DNA of 64,000 nt from the NCBI GenBank assembly GCA_002409745.1, contig DHOU01000037.1, positions 1 to 64,000 on the forward strand, in the 5' to 3' direction. The translations under genes and the position numbers were made by a program. Origin of the DNA: Bacteroidales bacterium UBA5382 (GTDB lineage: Bacteria; Bacteroidota; Bacteroidia; Bacteroidales; Dysgonomonadaceae). The notes below the pieces were generated by a model. That model was not told where the DNA came from, made no database searches, and saw only the letters and a list, made by a program, of their open reading frames with translations. Below, piece by piece: positions 16,257 to 25,655 of this stretch. Each line of letters begins with the position of its first letter. Positions within the stretch are counted from its first letter, which is position 1.

Positions 16257-16729
16257 AAGAGAAGTTGAACATATTTAACGGAGTTGTCGAAGAAAACCTA
16301 TACCGGATGCGAAGCTTGTCTCCACGGTACTATGAAGATGAAATGAAACAATAAAGATTTTTTGTCCCTGCAAAACAGCTATCCATGTCTCCAGACGGTT
16401 TCTGTTTCCGGGTATGCCTGTTCAATCCCCAACCGGAAAAAGAAGTGAGAATAGAGGATGAGTTAGCCGAAATATTATAAGTCAAACTCCCTACACTCAT
16501 CTGCAAATCGGTAAATATTATCAGACTTATGTAGGTTAATTACTAGAATGTATTCCGCAAGACTTTTTCATTAAGGAGGTATTACTCTCTACATTTTCCA
16601 ACAATTGATGAAATAATGGATCGCCCAAAATATCATTACCGTAAAGGAAACTATGCGCACCAGATATTTTACGGATATGTCGTTGTTGATAAAGATGAGG
16701 AACAGACTGCAACATTATTATTAACCTAA
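16253..16729 (+). pseudogene. Degraded gene downstream of wzx, identity unknown
   Basis: An ATG at 16253 overlaps the wzx stop (ATGA). A protein-like frame of 33 codons (MKEKLNIFNGVVEENLYRM) runs to TAA 16352-16354. Beyond it the same frame continues with plausible protein sequence (FFVPAKQLSMSPDGF to EDELAEIL) up to a second stop near 16480. Another coding-like piece in a different frame (about 16580-16729, FPTIDEIMDRPKYHYRKGNY) ends at TAA. This looks like one gene broken by stops and shifts. I do not recognise the family. The remaining bases to 16865 are AT-rich and empty. Confidence 0.45.
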
Positions 16730-16865
16730 ATTTAGAGATAAAATTGAATTTCTTCAGGGAAATATCTGCGGTGGATTAAAGAGTGATTTTTTTTGCTAGT
16801 TCTATCTCGCGAAGAATTGCTAAAATACTTTTTTAATGAATAATCTTGTTAAAAAATAAATAACG

Positions 16866-17882
16866 ATGTTCGATATAAAATTACTTGTGAAAAAATTAGT
16901 GGGAAAAAAGAATATACAACGTTTCAGGACAATGTTTATTTATCCTATGAAACTGAAACAGAATTACCTGATGGATTACCATCTGTATAAAAAACACTCG
17001 ACCATTTTTACTCGAAACACTTTTTCAAAATTGGAATGCGAGATCACCTTGCGATATCATTCCATTGAAAAAGGATTTGTACACTCGCCTATCAGGTCGG
17101 GCTTCGGCAAACAAAGAGTAATCGAATTGATAGAGCTATTAAAAAATGGGACAATTATGGAACACTTTGGTAGCGTTCAGGTGCAGGCGGCAATTAACAT
17201 TCTCTGCAAATATTTCGAAATGCATCAAACCAATGGATTCGATATTTCGGATTATTATCCCGAAGCAGATTACCAATTCTTTAAAACGATGTTAATCTCT
17301 GACTTCGGCACCAAAAAAGAACATTCGAAAGAATCCTTTTTCTTATTTTCAAATGCTGACTTTAAGAGTTTCTCCACTTCTAGATGCAGTGTGAGAAGTT
17401 TCTCAGGAGAAAAAATATCAAAAGAAATAATCCGAGAAGTAATTACGCTCGCCAACAATGCACCGAGCGTTTGTAATAGGCAACCAGCATTCGTTTATCT
17501 GATAGAGAATAAAATATTAATAGACACTATACTTTCTATTCAAGGGGGATTAAAAAGTCATACAGAAACACTTAACCAATTGATTGTTTTGACATGCAAC
17601 AGAAATTATTTTTATTCGATCGGCGAAAGAAATCAATTATACATTGACGGAGGAATTTATTTGATGAATTTACTTTATGCCCTGCATTATTACCAGATAG
17701 CAGCCTGCCCATGTCATTGGGGGATGCCTGTGAAGGCCGACAAACAAATAAGGACACTCTTGTCGCTGAAAGAATCCGAACAAGTGATATCTCTCATAGC
17801 CATAGGTATACCGACTGAAACGTTCGCAACAACATTATCACCTCGAAGAAATTATAATGAAAATTTAAACGTAATAGACTAA
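16866..17882 (+). CDS. Nitroreductase-like flavoprotein of capsule loci
   Basis: A 338-residue protein whose C-terminal half (about 170-325) has the nitroreductase fold: RCSVRSFSGEKISKEIIREV, APSVCNRQPAFVY (FMN-contact region), and MNLLYALHYYQIAACPCHWG. The N-terminal 160 residues (LRYHSIEKGF and following) are particular to a group of nitroreductase-like proteins encoded in polysaccharide clusters. Its stop codon touches the ATG of a pyruvyl transferase gene (TAAATG), so the two are coupled. A redox step on a sugar or on the pyruvyl group is conceivable but the reaction is unknown. Confidence 0.8.
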   Translation: MFDIKLLVKKLVGKKNIQRFRTMFIYPMKLKQNYLMDYHLYKKHSTIFTRNTFSKLECEITLRYHSIEKGFVHSPIRSGFGKQRVIELIELLKNGTIMEHFGSVQVQAAINILCKYFEMHQTNGFDISDYYPEADYQFFKTMLISDFGTKKEHSKESFFLFSNADFKSFSTSRCSVRSFSGEKISKEIIREVITLANNAPSVCNRQPAFVYLIENKILIDTILSIQGGLKSHTETLNQLIVLTCNRNYFYSIGERNQLYIDGGIYLMNLLYALHYYQIAACPCHWGMPVKADKQIRTLLSLKESEQVISLIAIGIPTETFATTLSPRRNYNENLNVID

Positions 17883-19028
17883 ATGAAAATAGGAATCTTA
17901 ACGCAACCTTTGTATAACAATTACGGAGGAATATTACAAAACTACGCCCTGCAAACGGTATTGAAAAATATGGGACATGAAGTTTACACCATTGATAGAA
18001 GAAGTCCGCCAATGTCGCCGTTCCGTAAAGCTGCATCCATTGCTAAAAGAATCCTGCTGCGTATGGTTAGCCAAAAAACACGTATTAGAGTTTGGCCAAC
18101 TGCACATGAGTCGGCTATTGTTTCGCAACATACACAACATTTCATCAATGAACATATTCAACGAACGCGAATCGTTACCTCAACAGCTGAATTAAAACAA
18201 CTTCACAGGGAGTATCGTTTTGACGCTTACATTGTTGGTAGTGATCAGGTCTGGCGGCCGAAATATTCCCCCTGCCTACCAAATTATTTTTTGGATTTTA
18301 TAGAGAACGACAAGTCAGTAAAAAAGATAGCCTATGCCGCCTCTTTCGGTGTAGATGATTGGGAGTTCAGCGACGCACAAACAGCTTCGTGCGCAAGACT
18401 GGCTCAACAATTCGATGCAGTTTCTGTCAGAGAAGACTCGGCTGTTCGGTTATGTAAAGAATATTTGGCGATTGAAGCAGTTCACGTGCTTGATCCTACC
18501 ATGCTGCTCGATAAAAAGAAATATATTGAGTTGGTGGAAAATCACAACACCCAGAAAAGCAAAGGAAATCTATTTGTCTATATATTGGATCACACCGAAG
18601 ATAAAGAAAAAATCATTAATGAAATTGCAGATTCTCAGCAATTAATTCCTTTTGAAGTAATGCCGCAATCATATTTTAATGAAAGTAAGAAAGCTACAAG
18701 TATCAATAACTACATCTTTCCTCCGGTTACAGAATGGCTTCGCGCTTTCATGGATGCTGAATTTATCGTGACCGATTCTTTTCACGGTGCTGTTTTTTCT
18801 ATTGTCTTTGGTAAACCATTTGTTGTTTTTGCTAATTATGGTAGAGGTATTGGTAGAATTACATCTTTATTGAGAATGTTTGGTTTAGAAAGTTCCCTAA
18901 TTTTATTCAATGATGTAGGTTATAACAATATTACAAAAAGCGATTCAGTTTTTAAGAACTATAAGAAAAAACAGATAGGAGAACTATTGACTAAGAGTCT
19001 GTTATTTTTTAACATTTTAAATAATTGA
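17883..19028 (+). CDS. Polysaccharide pyruvyl transferase family protein
   Basis: A 381-residue cytoplasmic enzyme of the CsaB/WcaK-like family that adds pyruvate from PEP to sugars as a ketal. Family features: the opening IGILTQPLYNNYGGILQNYAL, the YIVGSDQVWRP motif (near 115-125), SVREDSAVRLCKEYL, and DSFHGAVFSIVFGKPFVVFAN near 295-315 with the conserved SFHG. It starts directly after the nitroreductase-like stop codon. Ketal pyruvate would give the glycan a negative charge. The acceptor sugar cannot be told. Confidence 0.9.
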   Translation: MKIGILTQPLYNNYGGILQNYALQTVLKNMGHEVYTIDRRSPPMSPFRKAASIAKRILLRMVSQKTRIRVWPTAHESAIVSQHTQHFINEHIQRTRIVTSTAELKQLHREYRFDAYIVGSDQVWRPKYSPCLPNYFLDFIENDKSVKKIAYAASFGVDDWEFSDAQTASCARLAQQFDAVSVREDSAVRLCKEYLAIEAVHVLDPTMLLDKKKYIELVENHNTQKSKGNLFVYILDHTEDKEKIINEIADSQQLIPFEVMPQSYFNESKKATSINNYIFPPVTEWLRAFMDAEFIVTDSFHGAVFSIVFGKPFVVFANYGRGIGRITSLLRMFGLESSLILFNDVGYNNITKSDSVFKNYKKKQIGELLTKSLLFFNILNN

Positions 19029-19030
19029 AT

Positions 19031-20020
19031 ATGATCAGCATAATTATCATAGGAAAAAATGAAGGGGGGAAGTTGATTAAGTGTTTGGAAAGTGTGTCTA
19101 ATTTAATCCATTCCAATAAAGAAATTTTGTTTGAAGTAATTTATATTGATTCTAATTCTACAGACAACAGCATTGTTAATGCTCGAAATTTCGGTGATAA
19201 TATTCGAATATATAAAATAAATGGAAAAACCAATGCGGCAATAGCACGAAATATTGGAGCAAAAGAAGCAAAAGGCGATGTATTGTTTTTCCTAGATGGA
19301 GATATGGAAGTGAATATCACTTTTCTTAATCATGCAGTTTCAAACGGACAATTAACTTATGATGTGGTTACTGGACATATAAACGATTATATTTATAATG
19401 ATGAAGGAATATTTCAGAGAGTAAAATTAAGGACATATAAAGAAAACATTCCGGTAGAACTGCAGATTATAAATACTTTAGGAGGTGTTTTTTTAATTAA
19501 AAAAAGAATTTGGAATACTATAGGTGGAATGAGAACAAAGTATAAACTCAATGAGGATTTTGATATTTCATTTCGATTGAGAAAAAACAAAATAAAATTA
19601 GTAAGACTTCCATATTTAATTGTGAACCATCATACATTCGAATATCTAGGTATTAAGGAAATGACGAAAACTCTTTTTTGTGGAAAAATTTTTTATCCTG
19701 CTATGCTGTTTAGAGAGCATTTTTTACTTCATTTCATTTGGAAACATGCTATTCGTAGCAATTATTCAGCCATCCTTCTTTTTATTAGTCTTGTCTTTTT
19801 TGCTATTAGGGTTAATTATGGTGTCGTATTTTTATTTTTATATTGCATCGTGATTATTATTCGAACTTTTTTTAACATGAGAACAAATGTTTCTCGTGAA
19901 AACAACATTATATATTTTATATGTAGATTAGTTTATCATATAACGAATGATATCTCTTTTTGGCTTGGATTCTTTTTCTTTCATCCTAAGAATCACAAAT
20001 TAAAATATGAAAAAGTTTAA
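19031..20020 (+). CDS. Family 2 glycosyltransferase with C-terminal membrane segments
   Basis: A 329-residue GT-A fold glycosyltransferase. Residues 1-110 carry ISIIIIGKNEGGKLIKCLES, the YIDSNSTDNS motif and the FLDGDME metal-binding DxD. GGMRTKYKLNEDFDISFRLR near 175-195 is the acceptor-side acidic motif (ED). After about 245 there are two hydrophobic segments (ILLFISLVFFAIRV and YGVVFLFLYCIVII), suggesting anchoring at the inner membrane. ATG 19031 lies two bases after the upstream stop. Base composition turns more AT-rich from here to about 23.7 kb. Donor and linkage are unknown. Confidence 0.88.
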   Translation: MISIIIIGKNEGGKLIKCLESVSNLIHSNKEILFEVIYIDSNSTDNSIVNARNFGDNIRIYKINGKTNAAIARNIGAKEAKGDVLFFLDGDMEVNITFLNHAVSNGQLTYDVVTGHINDYIYNDEGIFQRVKLRTYKENIPVELQIINTLGGVFLIKKRIWNTIGGMRTKYKLNEDFDISFRLRKNKIKLVRLPYLIVNHHTFEYLGIKEMTKTLFCGKIFYPAMLFREHFLLHFIWKHAIRSNYSAILLFISLVFFAIRVNYGVVFLFLYCIVIIIRTFFNMRTNVSRENNIIYFICRLVYHITNDISFWLGFFFFHPKNHKLKYEKV

Positions 20021-20083
20021 TCTGTTAGTTTTAAGCATTTTGTAGAGTTTATAATACTTCAATTCTAAAATCTCATTATTAAG

Positions 20084-21235
20084 ATGTTGCAAAGCCTGTT
20101 TGTGTATGGTTCGTTATCGTTGGCGCTCTTCTTTCTAGGAAAAAATGCAGAGGGAAGAGAGAGATATTATAATAACTTAGGGCGGCAACCCTCTTTTTGG
20201 GCGTGGGAAACAATTGTCTTGCTCTTTTTGGTTGCCTTTATATCGGGTGTACGTTGGAATGTTGGAGTAGATTATCTCAGTTATTTGGAAAAATATAATA
20301 ACTATCTTACCTTAGGACATACGAATAGAAAATTTGAGTGGGGATTTGACGCAATATCACGGATATTCGCTTATTTAAACGCGCACTTCTCTATTTATTT
20401 TGGCTTTTGGGCGCTATTGCAATTCTTTTTTATCTATTATGCTCTTAAAGATGAGCGGTATTTATGGCCATATTTAGGATTTGTAATTATATTCGGGCCA
20501 CATTATTTGAGTTGGATGAACGGTATCAGACAGATGCTTGCGGCATGTATGTTTGTCTATGCTGTACAATTTATCAAATTCCGGAAATTAATTCCCTATT
20601 TGCTTATTATATTAGCGGCGACTTTAATTCATAAATCGGCTATCCTTCTTATTCTCTTTTATTTTATTCCTCAAAAAGACTATTTTAAAAACAGATACGT
20701 CAATTTAGCATTATGCATCGTTACGCTAATTATAGGACTAAATCCATACTGGTTGCAAGCCACAGATTCCCTAAAACTGGTTTTGAGTTCGATTGGATAT
20801 GAGGGATATGCTGACAATTTTGATATTTTGGTTGATTCTAAAACTCAAATGGCACTTGGACCGCGCCGTCTTTCCATTATTTTACTCAATATGCTAGTTG
20901 TCTGGTATACACCTAAATTAAAATCGGATTTTGAGGAGACGAATTATGTTACGTATTTTAATTTAGCCTTTATAGGCGTTCTTCTTCATAATTTGTTTGC
21001 TAATGCCGGACATATCTTCCTTCGTCCTGTGACTTATTTCACAATATTTCTGGCATTGACTACGTCCTATTTATTGTGTTATCTGAAACTCAAATCTCCT
21101 AAAGGGGTATCCATTGAATTTATTATTGTTTTTCTGTTGGCCATATCCAATGTGCTTATTTCAATTGTCGCGGATTACGGGAAAGGAGATATGGACACAA
21201 CAAATTATAAATTCTTCTGGAATTATGTTTTTTAG
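20084..21235 (+). CDS. wzy: EpsG-family polysaccharide polymerase (Wzy role)
   Basis: A 383-residue integral membrane protein with about 9-10 hydrophobic segments. The EpsG signature appears near 60-75 as GVRWNVGVDYLSYLEKYN, and a mid-protein HYLSWMNGIRQMLAACMF matches the conserved R-Q region. In Wzx/Wzy-type clusters EpsG-like proteins take the polymerase role, joining flipped repeat units on the periplasmic face. It is the only candidate polymerase in the locus. The preceding 63 bases hold no gene. Confidence 0.85.
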   Translation: MLQSLFVYGSLSLALFFLGKNAEGRERYYNNLGRQPSFWAWETIVLLFLVAFISGVRWNVGVDYLSYLEKYNNYLTLGHTNRKFEWGFDAISRIFAYLNAHFSIYFGFWALLQFFFIYYALKDERYLWPYLGFVIIFGPHYLSWMNGIRQMLAACMFVYAVQFIKFRKLIPYLLIILAATLIHKSAILLILFYFIPQKDYFKNRYVNLALCIVTLIIGLNPYWLQATDSLKLVLSSIGYEGYADNFDILVDSKTQMALGPRRLSIILLNMLVVWYTPKLKSDFEETNYVTYFNLAFIGVLLHNLFANAGHIFLRPVTYFTIFLALTTSYLLCYLKLKSPKGVSIEFIIVFLLAISNVLISIVADYGKGDMDTTNYKFFWNYVF

Positions 21236-21404
21236 AATTCGATACTTAATATATCGATAATGGATAGAATAATACAAATTCTGTTTGTCGGGATTGTTAT
21301 TGTTGATTAATTTAATATGCAACTCTCGTTTTGGCGAACAGTTGTATGAAACATCTTGATTTCCTTAGTTAAATTGAAGAATATATCATAATTAGAAAAA
21401 TAAA

Positions 21405-22475
21405 ATGAATTACATTGATTCCAATATTCTTTTCGTCGGCCCCTATTCAAAAAAGCCCAAAGGAGGAGTAGCTTTTGTACTGAGCGAGTACGAAAAACTT
21501 TTTCCGGATGCATACTTCCTGACATCGACGGTCTCAAAAAATAGACTTACAAAAGTGTTTAGCTTTATGGGAGGAGTAATACGATTTGTGTATTTATTAC
21601 TTACTCAACCGGGAATAAAAATTGTCCATATACATGGGGCATCTTACAAAAGTTTTAAGCGTAAATATATTTTTTTTAGAATTGCAAAATGGTTCAATAA
21701 AAAGGTCATATACCATATTCATGGGGGCGGATATCAATTGTTTTTCCAAAATGCATCTCCTAAAATAAAACAGAGGATTCGACATTTCATCAATAATTCA
21801 GATTGCTTGATTTGTTTGTCCGAAAGCTGGAAAACTTTTTTTACACAAAATTTCCAACCTCAAAATATTGTAATTATTCCTAATATTATCCCTCTACCAA
21901 TAAGAGTCAATGTGCCTTTTAAATCGAAAAATTGTTTTGTAAAGTTTCTCTTTTTAGGACTTATCGATAACAACAAAGGCGTTTGGTTTTTATTGGAAGT
22001 GTTGCATGAACATAAAAGAGAGTTATTGCACAAAGCGATTTTCTATATAGGAGGAAATGGGCAAACAAAGGAATTAGAACGAAAAATTGCCGAATATGAT
22101 TTAGGTGAGATGGTCAAATTTATTGGCTGGATAGATGGCGAAGAAAAACAAAAACAATTATCGAATGCCGATATTTATATATTGCCTTCCTATAACGAAG
22201 GCTTACCCATTTCAATTCTTGAAGCCATGTCATATTCACTTCCCATACTTTCAACGACAGTTGGCGGTATTCCTGAAATTGTTTCGAATGAGAACGGGCG
22301 ATTAATCACTCCTGGTAACAAAGAGCAATTGTGGTCGGCAATAGAATTTTTTATTAACGCCGATAAAATAACTTTAGCTAAAATGGGGCAAGTAAGCAAA
22401 CTAAAAGCTAACCCTCATTTACCGGACGAAGTACAAGACAAACTATACTCATTATATAATGGAATTCTAAAATAA
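21405..22475 (+). CDS. Glycosyltransferase family 4 (GT-B fold)
   Basis: A 356-residue protein. The N-terminal half has FVGPYSKKPKGGVAFVLSEYEKL, the glycine-rich acceptor-domain start, and KIVHIHGASYKSF. The C-terminal half has FLFLGLIDNNKGVWFLLE and the donor-binding EX7E motif in SYNEGLPISILEAMSYSLPI followed by TTVGGIPEIV. It stops two bases before the CapK-like gene. Donor unknown. The 169 bases upstream are AT-rich with nothing recognisable. Confidence 0.9.
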   Translation: MNYIDSNILFVGPYSKKPKGGVAFVLSEYEKLFPDAYFLTSTVSKNRLTKVFSFMGGVIRFVYLLLTQPGIKIVHIHGASYKSFKRKYIFFRIAKWFNKKVIYHIHGGGYQLFFQNASPKIKQRIRHFINNSDCLICLSESWKTFFTQNFQPQNIVIIPNIIPLPIRVNVPFKSKNCFVKFLFLGLIDNNKGVWFLLEVLHEHKRELLHKAIFYIGGNGQTKELERKIAEYDLGEMVKFIGWIDGEEKQKQLSNADIYILPSYNEGLPISILEAMSYSLPILSTTVGGIPEIVSNENGRLITPGNKEQLWSAIEFFINADKITLAKMGQVSKLKANPHLPDEVQDKLYSLYNGILK

Positions 22476-22477
22476 AA

Positions 22478-23764
22478 ATGGGACTCAAAATATATTTGAT
22501 TGAAACATTAAAGTATCTGTTACGTTCAGATCCAATTATACACAGGAAAATAAAAGAAGTTGAAAGATTGTATAATATGAGCGATCAAGAGAGGCGAGAT
22601 TATGAAAACGAATCCTTTCTTAGAATTTTTCGTGCTGTAATCCGAAAATCAAAATTTTATAAAGAGTTGTATGCTCAAGCTGGAATTTTGGAAACAGACA
22701 TAGAAAGTATTAATGATATTAAAAAACTTCCGGTAATAACAAAATCGCAAATAAAGCAATGTTCAAAAGATTTATTAACGGTTCCCCGATATAAAGTTAG
22801 AATCGCACATACAAGTGGAACGACGGGGGAACCCTTGATAGTATATAATAGTTGGAATTCCATATGGTCAGCAAGAGCTTACCATTATCTTTACTATAAG
22901 AATTGCGGATATAAGTATGGAAAAGATAAAGCTGTGTCATTGCGTGGACATTTGGGGCGTCATGAGACAAAAATGAATATACATCTGGCTAAAACTTTAT
23001 TCCTTTCTTCCTATAATATCAGACAAGAAACTATCAGAGACTATTATAAATCGATAAAAGAATATAATCCCAAAGCAATATTCGGTTATCCCAGCAGTTT
23101 ATACAATCTTGCCTTTCTATTAAAAGATAATGGGTTATCTTTAGATATTCCTCTTGGATTTACGTCCTCAGAAACATTATATGAATATCAGAGAGGATTA
23201 ATATCCGAAATCTTTAACTGCGAAATATATGACCTGTACGGAAACACAGAGAATGCTGTACTTCTCTATGAATCAAATGATCATTCCGGTTATTATCTTG
23301 CTCCTGGATATTGTCATTTAGAAATAAAAAAGGATTGTATGCTAGCTACTTCTTTTACAGATATGGCTTGGCCATTAATTCGATATTGTGTAACAGATAT
23401 TGTTGAGCCCTCAGATAGTATCGAAAGATGTCAAAGCCAACCCATACTTGTTAAATATATTCAGGGACGAACAGAAAGTAAGATTATATGTAAAGACGGT
23501 ACTATAATAGGCCGACTTGATTTACTTTTCAAGACAGCTAAAGGGATAAGGATGGCACAAATCATCCAGCGCGAACATGGGAAAATAGAAGTTAATATTG
23601 TTCCGGATAAGGGCTTCGACCAGATGGATATTGTAACTATAGAGCAAAGCATTGATAAACGCATAGGTAGAGACAATATAGATTATACAATCAATAGTAT
23701 TTCCCCTGAAGATATAATCTATTCTACTCGTAATAAATTCAATCAGATTGTTTCTTATTTGTAG
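22478..23764 (+). CDS. PaaK/CapK-like adenylate-forming enzyme
   Basis: A 428-residue member of the phenylacetate-CoA ligase-like branch of the ANL superfamily. The AMP-binding P-loop AHTSGTTGEPLIVYNS (near 110-125), SSETLYEYQRGLISEIF, YDLYGNTENA (Tyr-Gly-x-Thr-Glu) and LIRYCVTDIVEPSD are present. CapK-like proteins are common in capsule clusters and are thought to activate an acid for transfer to a sugar, but their substrates are mostly unknown. The ACP and KASIII genes 4 kb downstream make an acyl substrate plausible. Confidence 0.85.
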   Translation: MGLKIYLIETLKYLLRSDPIIHRKIKEVERLYNMSDQERRDYENESFLRIFRAVIRKSKFYKELYAQAGILETDIESINDIKKLPVITKSQIKQCSKDLLTVPRYKVRIAHTSGTTGEPLIVYNSWNSIWSARAYHYLYYKNCGYKYGKDKAVSLRGHLGRHETKMNIHLAKTLFLSSYNIRQETIRDYYKSIKEYNPKAIFGYPSSLYNLAFLLKDNGLSLDIPLGFTSSETLYEYQRGLISEIFNCEIYDLYGNTENAVLLYESNDHSGYYLAPGYCHLEIKKDCMLATSFTDMAWPLIRYCVTDIVEPSDSIERCQSQPILVKYIQGRTESKIICKDGTIIGRLDLLFKTAKGIRMAQIIQREHGKIEVNIVPDKGFDQMDIVTIEQSIDKRIGRDNIDYTINSISPEDIIYSTRNKFNQIVSYL

Positions 23765-23845
23765 AAGTTTCCATATCTATTATCTTATTTGTTTTGTGGA
23801 AATATTCACTTTCAAGAATTCTATCTTGAAAGAATAAATAATATT

Positions 23846-25030
23846 ATGAACATTTCTGTATTATCATCATTAACTTCTTTACGAATCTACTGCGAAAAAG
23901 AAGATTTTTCCGGTTGGGATCCTTATGATGGATTAAACTCTAAAGTGTTTCAGGTATTGCCGTTTTTTAAACACTCGGCTCTCTGTCGTTTGTTGGTTAT
24001 TCAAGGATTTAAACGAAGTCCGGTGAACTTACGCCGTATTGCCTTTGTCCCGAAAGAACATAACGCCAAAGGTATCGCGTTGTTTTTAAATGGATATTGT
24101 AATCTTTATCATGCTCTTCAAAAAGGTGTCGACATTGGAATGTTGCAGAAGGACTGTTTGGGTAAAATACATTTTCTGGCTGAGTTGTTGCTCTCTCTCC
24201 AAAGCAAAGGTTACAGCGGTGCCTGTTGGGGTTATAATTTCGACTGGCAGGCGCGTCGTTTGTTTCTTTTCCCTAAAAATACTCCAACAGTAGTCGCGAC
24301 ATCTTTTGCAGTAGACGCATTATGTGAAGCGTATGAAGTAACACGAAATGAAAACTGGTTGAATGCGGCTTTATCCGCTGCAGATTTTGTTATCAACGAT
24401 TTGCACCGGGCAGAATACGGCGATGGCTTTTTGTTCTCATACAGTCCGTTATCCGGAAATAATACTGTGTTCAACGCATCTTTATTGGGGAGTAAGCTCT
24501 TGAGCCGATGTTATCATTATACAAAGGAGGATGAATATAAACGGTTGGCTAAGGAATCGGTTAAGGCCTGTTGCACTGCTCAAAATGAAGATGGTTCGTG
24601 GGTATACGGCATGTTACCCGTACAGTCTTGGATTGATAGTTTTCATACCGGATATAACTTGGATGCATTGCAAACGTTTCAGGATTTGACTGGGGATGTT
24701 TCCTTCCAAGAAAATATAAACAAGGGATTTGAGTTTTTTATCCATAACTTTTTTCTGTCTGACGGCACCCCGAGATATTATCATAACCAAACGTATCCAA
24801 TAGACATCCATTGCCCGGGTGAACTTTTCGTGGTTTTGTCGAAATTGGACAAGTTCGAGGAATGGAAGCCGTTAGCTGAAAATGTTCTTAATTGGACGCT
24901 AAAAAACATGCAGGATAAAAAAGGATATTTTTATTATCAACTAAAGCCTCGTTTTAGTTCTAAAATTCCCTATATGCGTTGGAGCAACGCGTTTATGTTT
25001 AATGCGCTGTCTCATTATATAAATAGATAA
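23846..25030 (+). CDS. Alpha/alpha-toroid protein of capsule loci (often misnamed delta-aminolevulinic acid dehydratase)
   Basis: A 394-residue protein with helical repeats of the prenyltransferase or glycoside-hydrolase toroid kind: YSGACWGYNFDWQ, CEAYEVTRNENWLNAALSAADFVI, NEDGSWVYGMLPVQSWIDSFHTGYNLDAL and GYFYYQLKPRF. No signal peptide. Homologues occur in many Bacteroides capsule loci and carry a misleading dehydratase name. The His and Asp in DSFHTGYN resemble active-site residues of unsaturated-glycan hydrolases, but no function is established. I start at ATG 23846. Confidence 0.75.
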   Translation: MNISVLSSLTSLRIYCEKEDFSGWDPYDGLNSKVFQVLPFFKHSALCRLLVIQGFKRSPVNLRRIAFVPKEHNAKGIALFLNGYCNLYHALQKGVDIGMLQKDCLGKIHFLAELLLSLQSKGYSGACWGYNFDWQARRLFLFPKNTPTVVATSFAVDALCEAYEVTRNENWLNAALSAADFVINDLHRAEYGDGFLFSYSPLSGNNTVFNASLLGSKLLSRCYHYTKEDEYKRLAKESVKACCTAQNEDGSWVYGMLPVQSWIDSFHTGYNLDALQTFQDLTGDVSFQENINKGFEFFIHNFFLSDGTPRYYHNQTYPIDIHCPGELFVVLSKLDKFEEWKPLAENVLNWTLKNMQDKKGYFYYQLKPRFSSKIPYMRWSNAFMFNALSHYINR

Positions 25031-25041
25031 TCTCGTCGGAA

Positions 25042-25344
25042 ATGGCACACGAAAAAGTTTCGTTAAACGGAGTTGAAGTGTATCCTTTTAACTCTGAAAA
25101 AGAACTGTTGGACTATGTGGATATGCACCCGGGTATCCTTGTGGCGATCAATGCCGAAAAGATTCTCCATGCAACGGACGAAACAAGAGTGGTTATTAAC
25201 CGGAACATCAGTTATTGTGATGGTGCGGGCGTCGGCCGGTATCGCGAAGCATTATCGCCGAAGGCACTATCCGAAATTAGGTCTCTCATCCTGAGAAAGC
25301 CCTCGCTTATGGGGATACTTTACGCAGGAAATGATAATCCGTAG
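25042..25344 (+). pseudogene. Truncated WecG/TagA/CpsF glycosyltransferase
   Basis: The first ~56 codons match the N-terminus of this family (VSLNGVEVYPFNSEKELLDY, VAINAEKIL, NISYCDGAGV) and align with the intact copy 600 bases downstream. After CDGAGV the frame turns into unrelated residues and stops at 100 codons, while the family needs about 240. No clean continuation was found in the other two frames. The parent gene has been cut, and a piece of a related gene (VVFVAMGSPKQEL) turns up at 37.6 kb. Confidence 0.8.
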
Positions 25345-25655
25345 TTATCTTTAACACTTTAACAATATGAGACGTCCCGTCGCGATTAAAAGTGCTCAAC
25401 ATGTAATGTAACGCTTTTTTTAAGAGATAGCTAAAGAACATGATTGAATGAATAGGTTATTCCCGATAGCTCCTAAGTGCCATCATAAATTATTTTTTTC
25501 GTGTTTGCTTTATTTTGTATTTCAAATAACCACTTTGTTCTGTTATTCAGGATATCAGATAAAACTCGAAATCAGTTTCGAAATTCCGTATATATGTTGA
25601 GGCGTTGCATCTATGTTCAATTCACTGTCAAAAATTATTATATCAATTCTCCAGA
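25345..25655. other. Gene-free gap between the wecG remnant and wecG
   Basis: About 310 bases, AT-rich, with no open frame of note. The short in-frame codons ahead of ATG 25656 do not resemble the family. I see no clear promoter or terminator. Confidence 0.5.
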
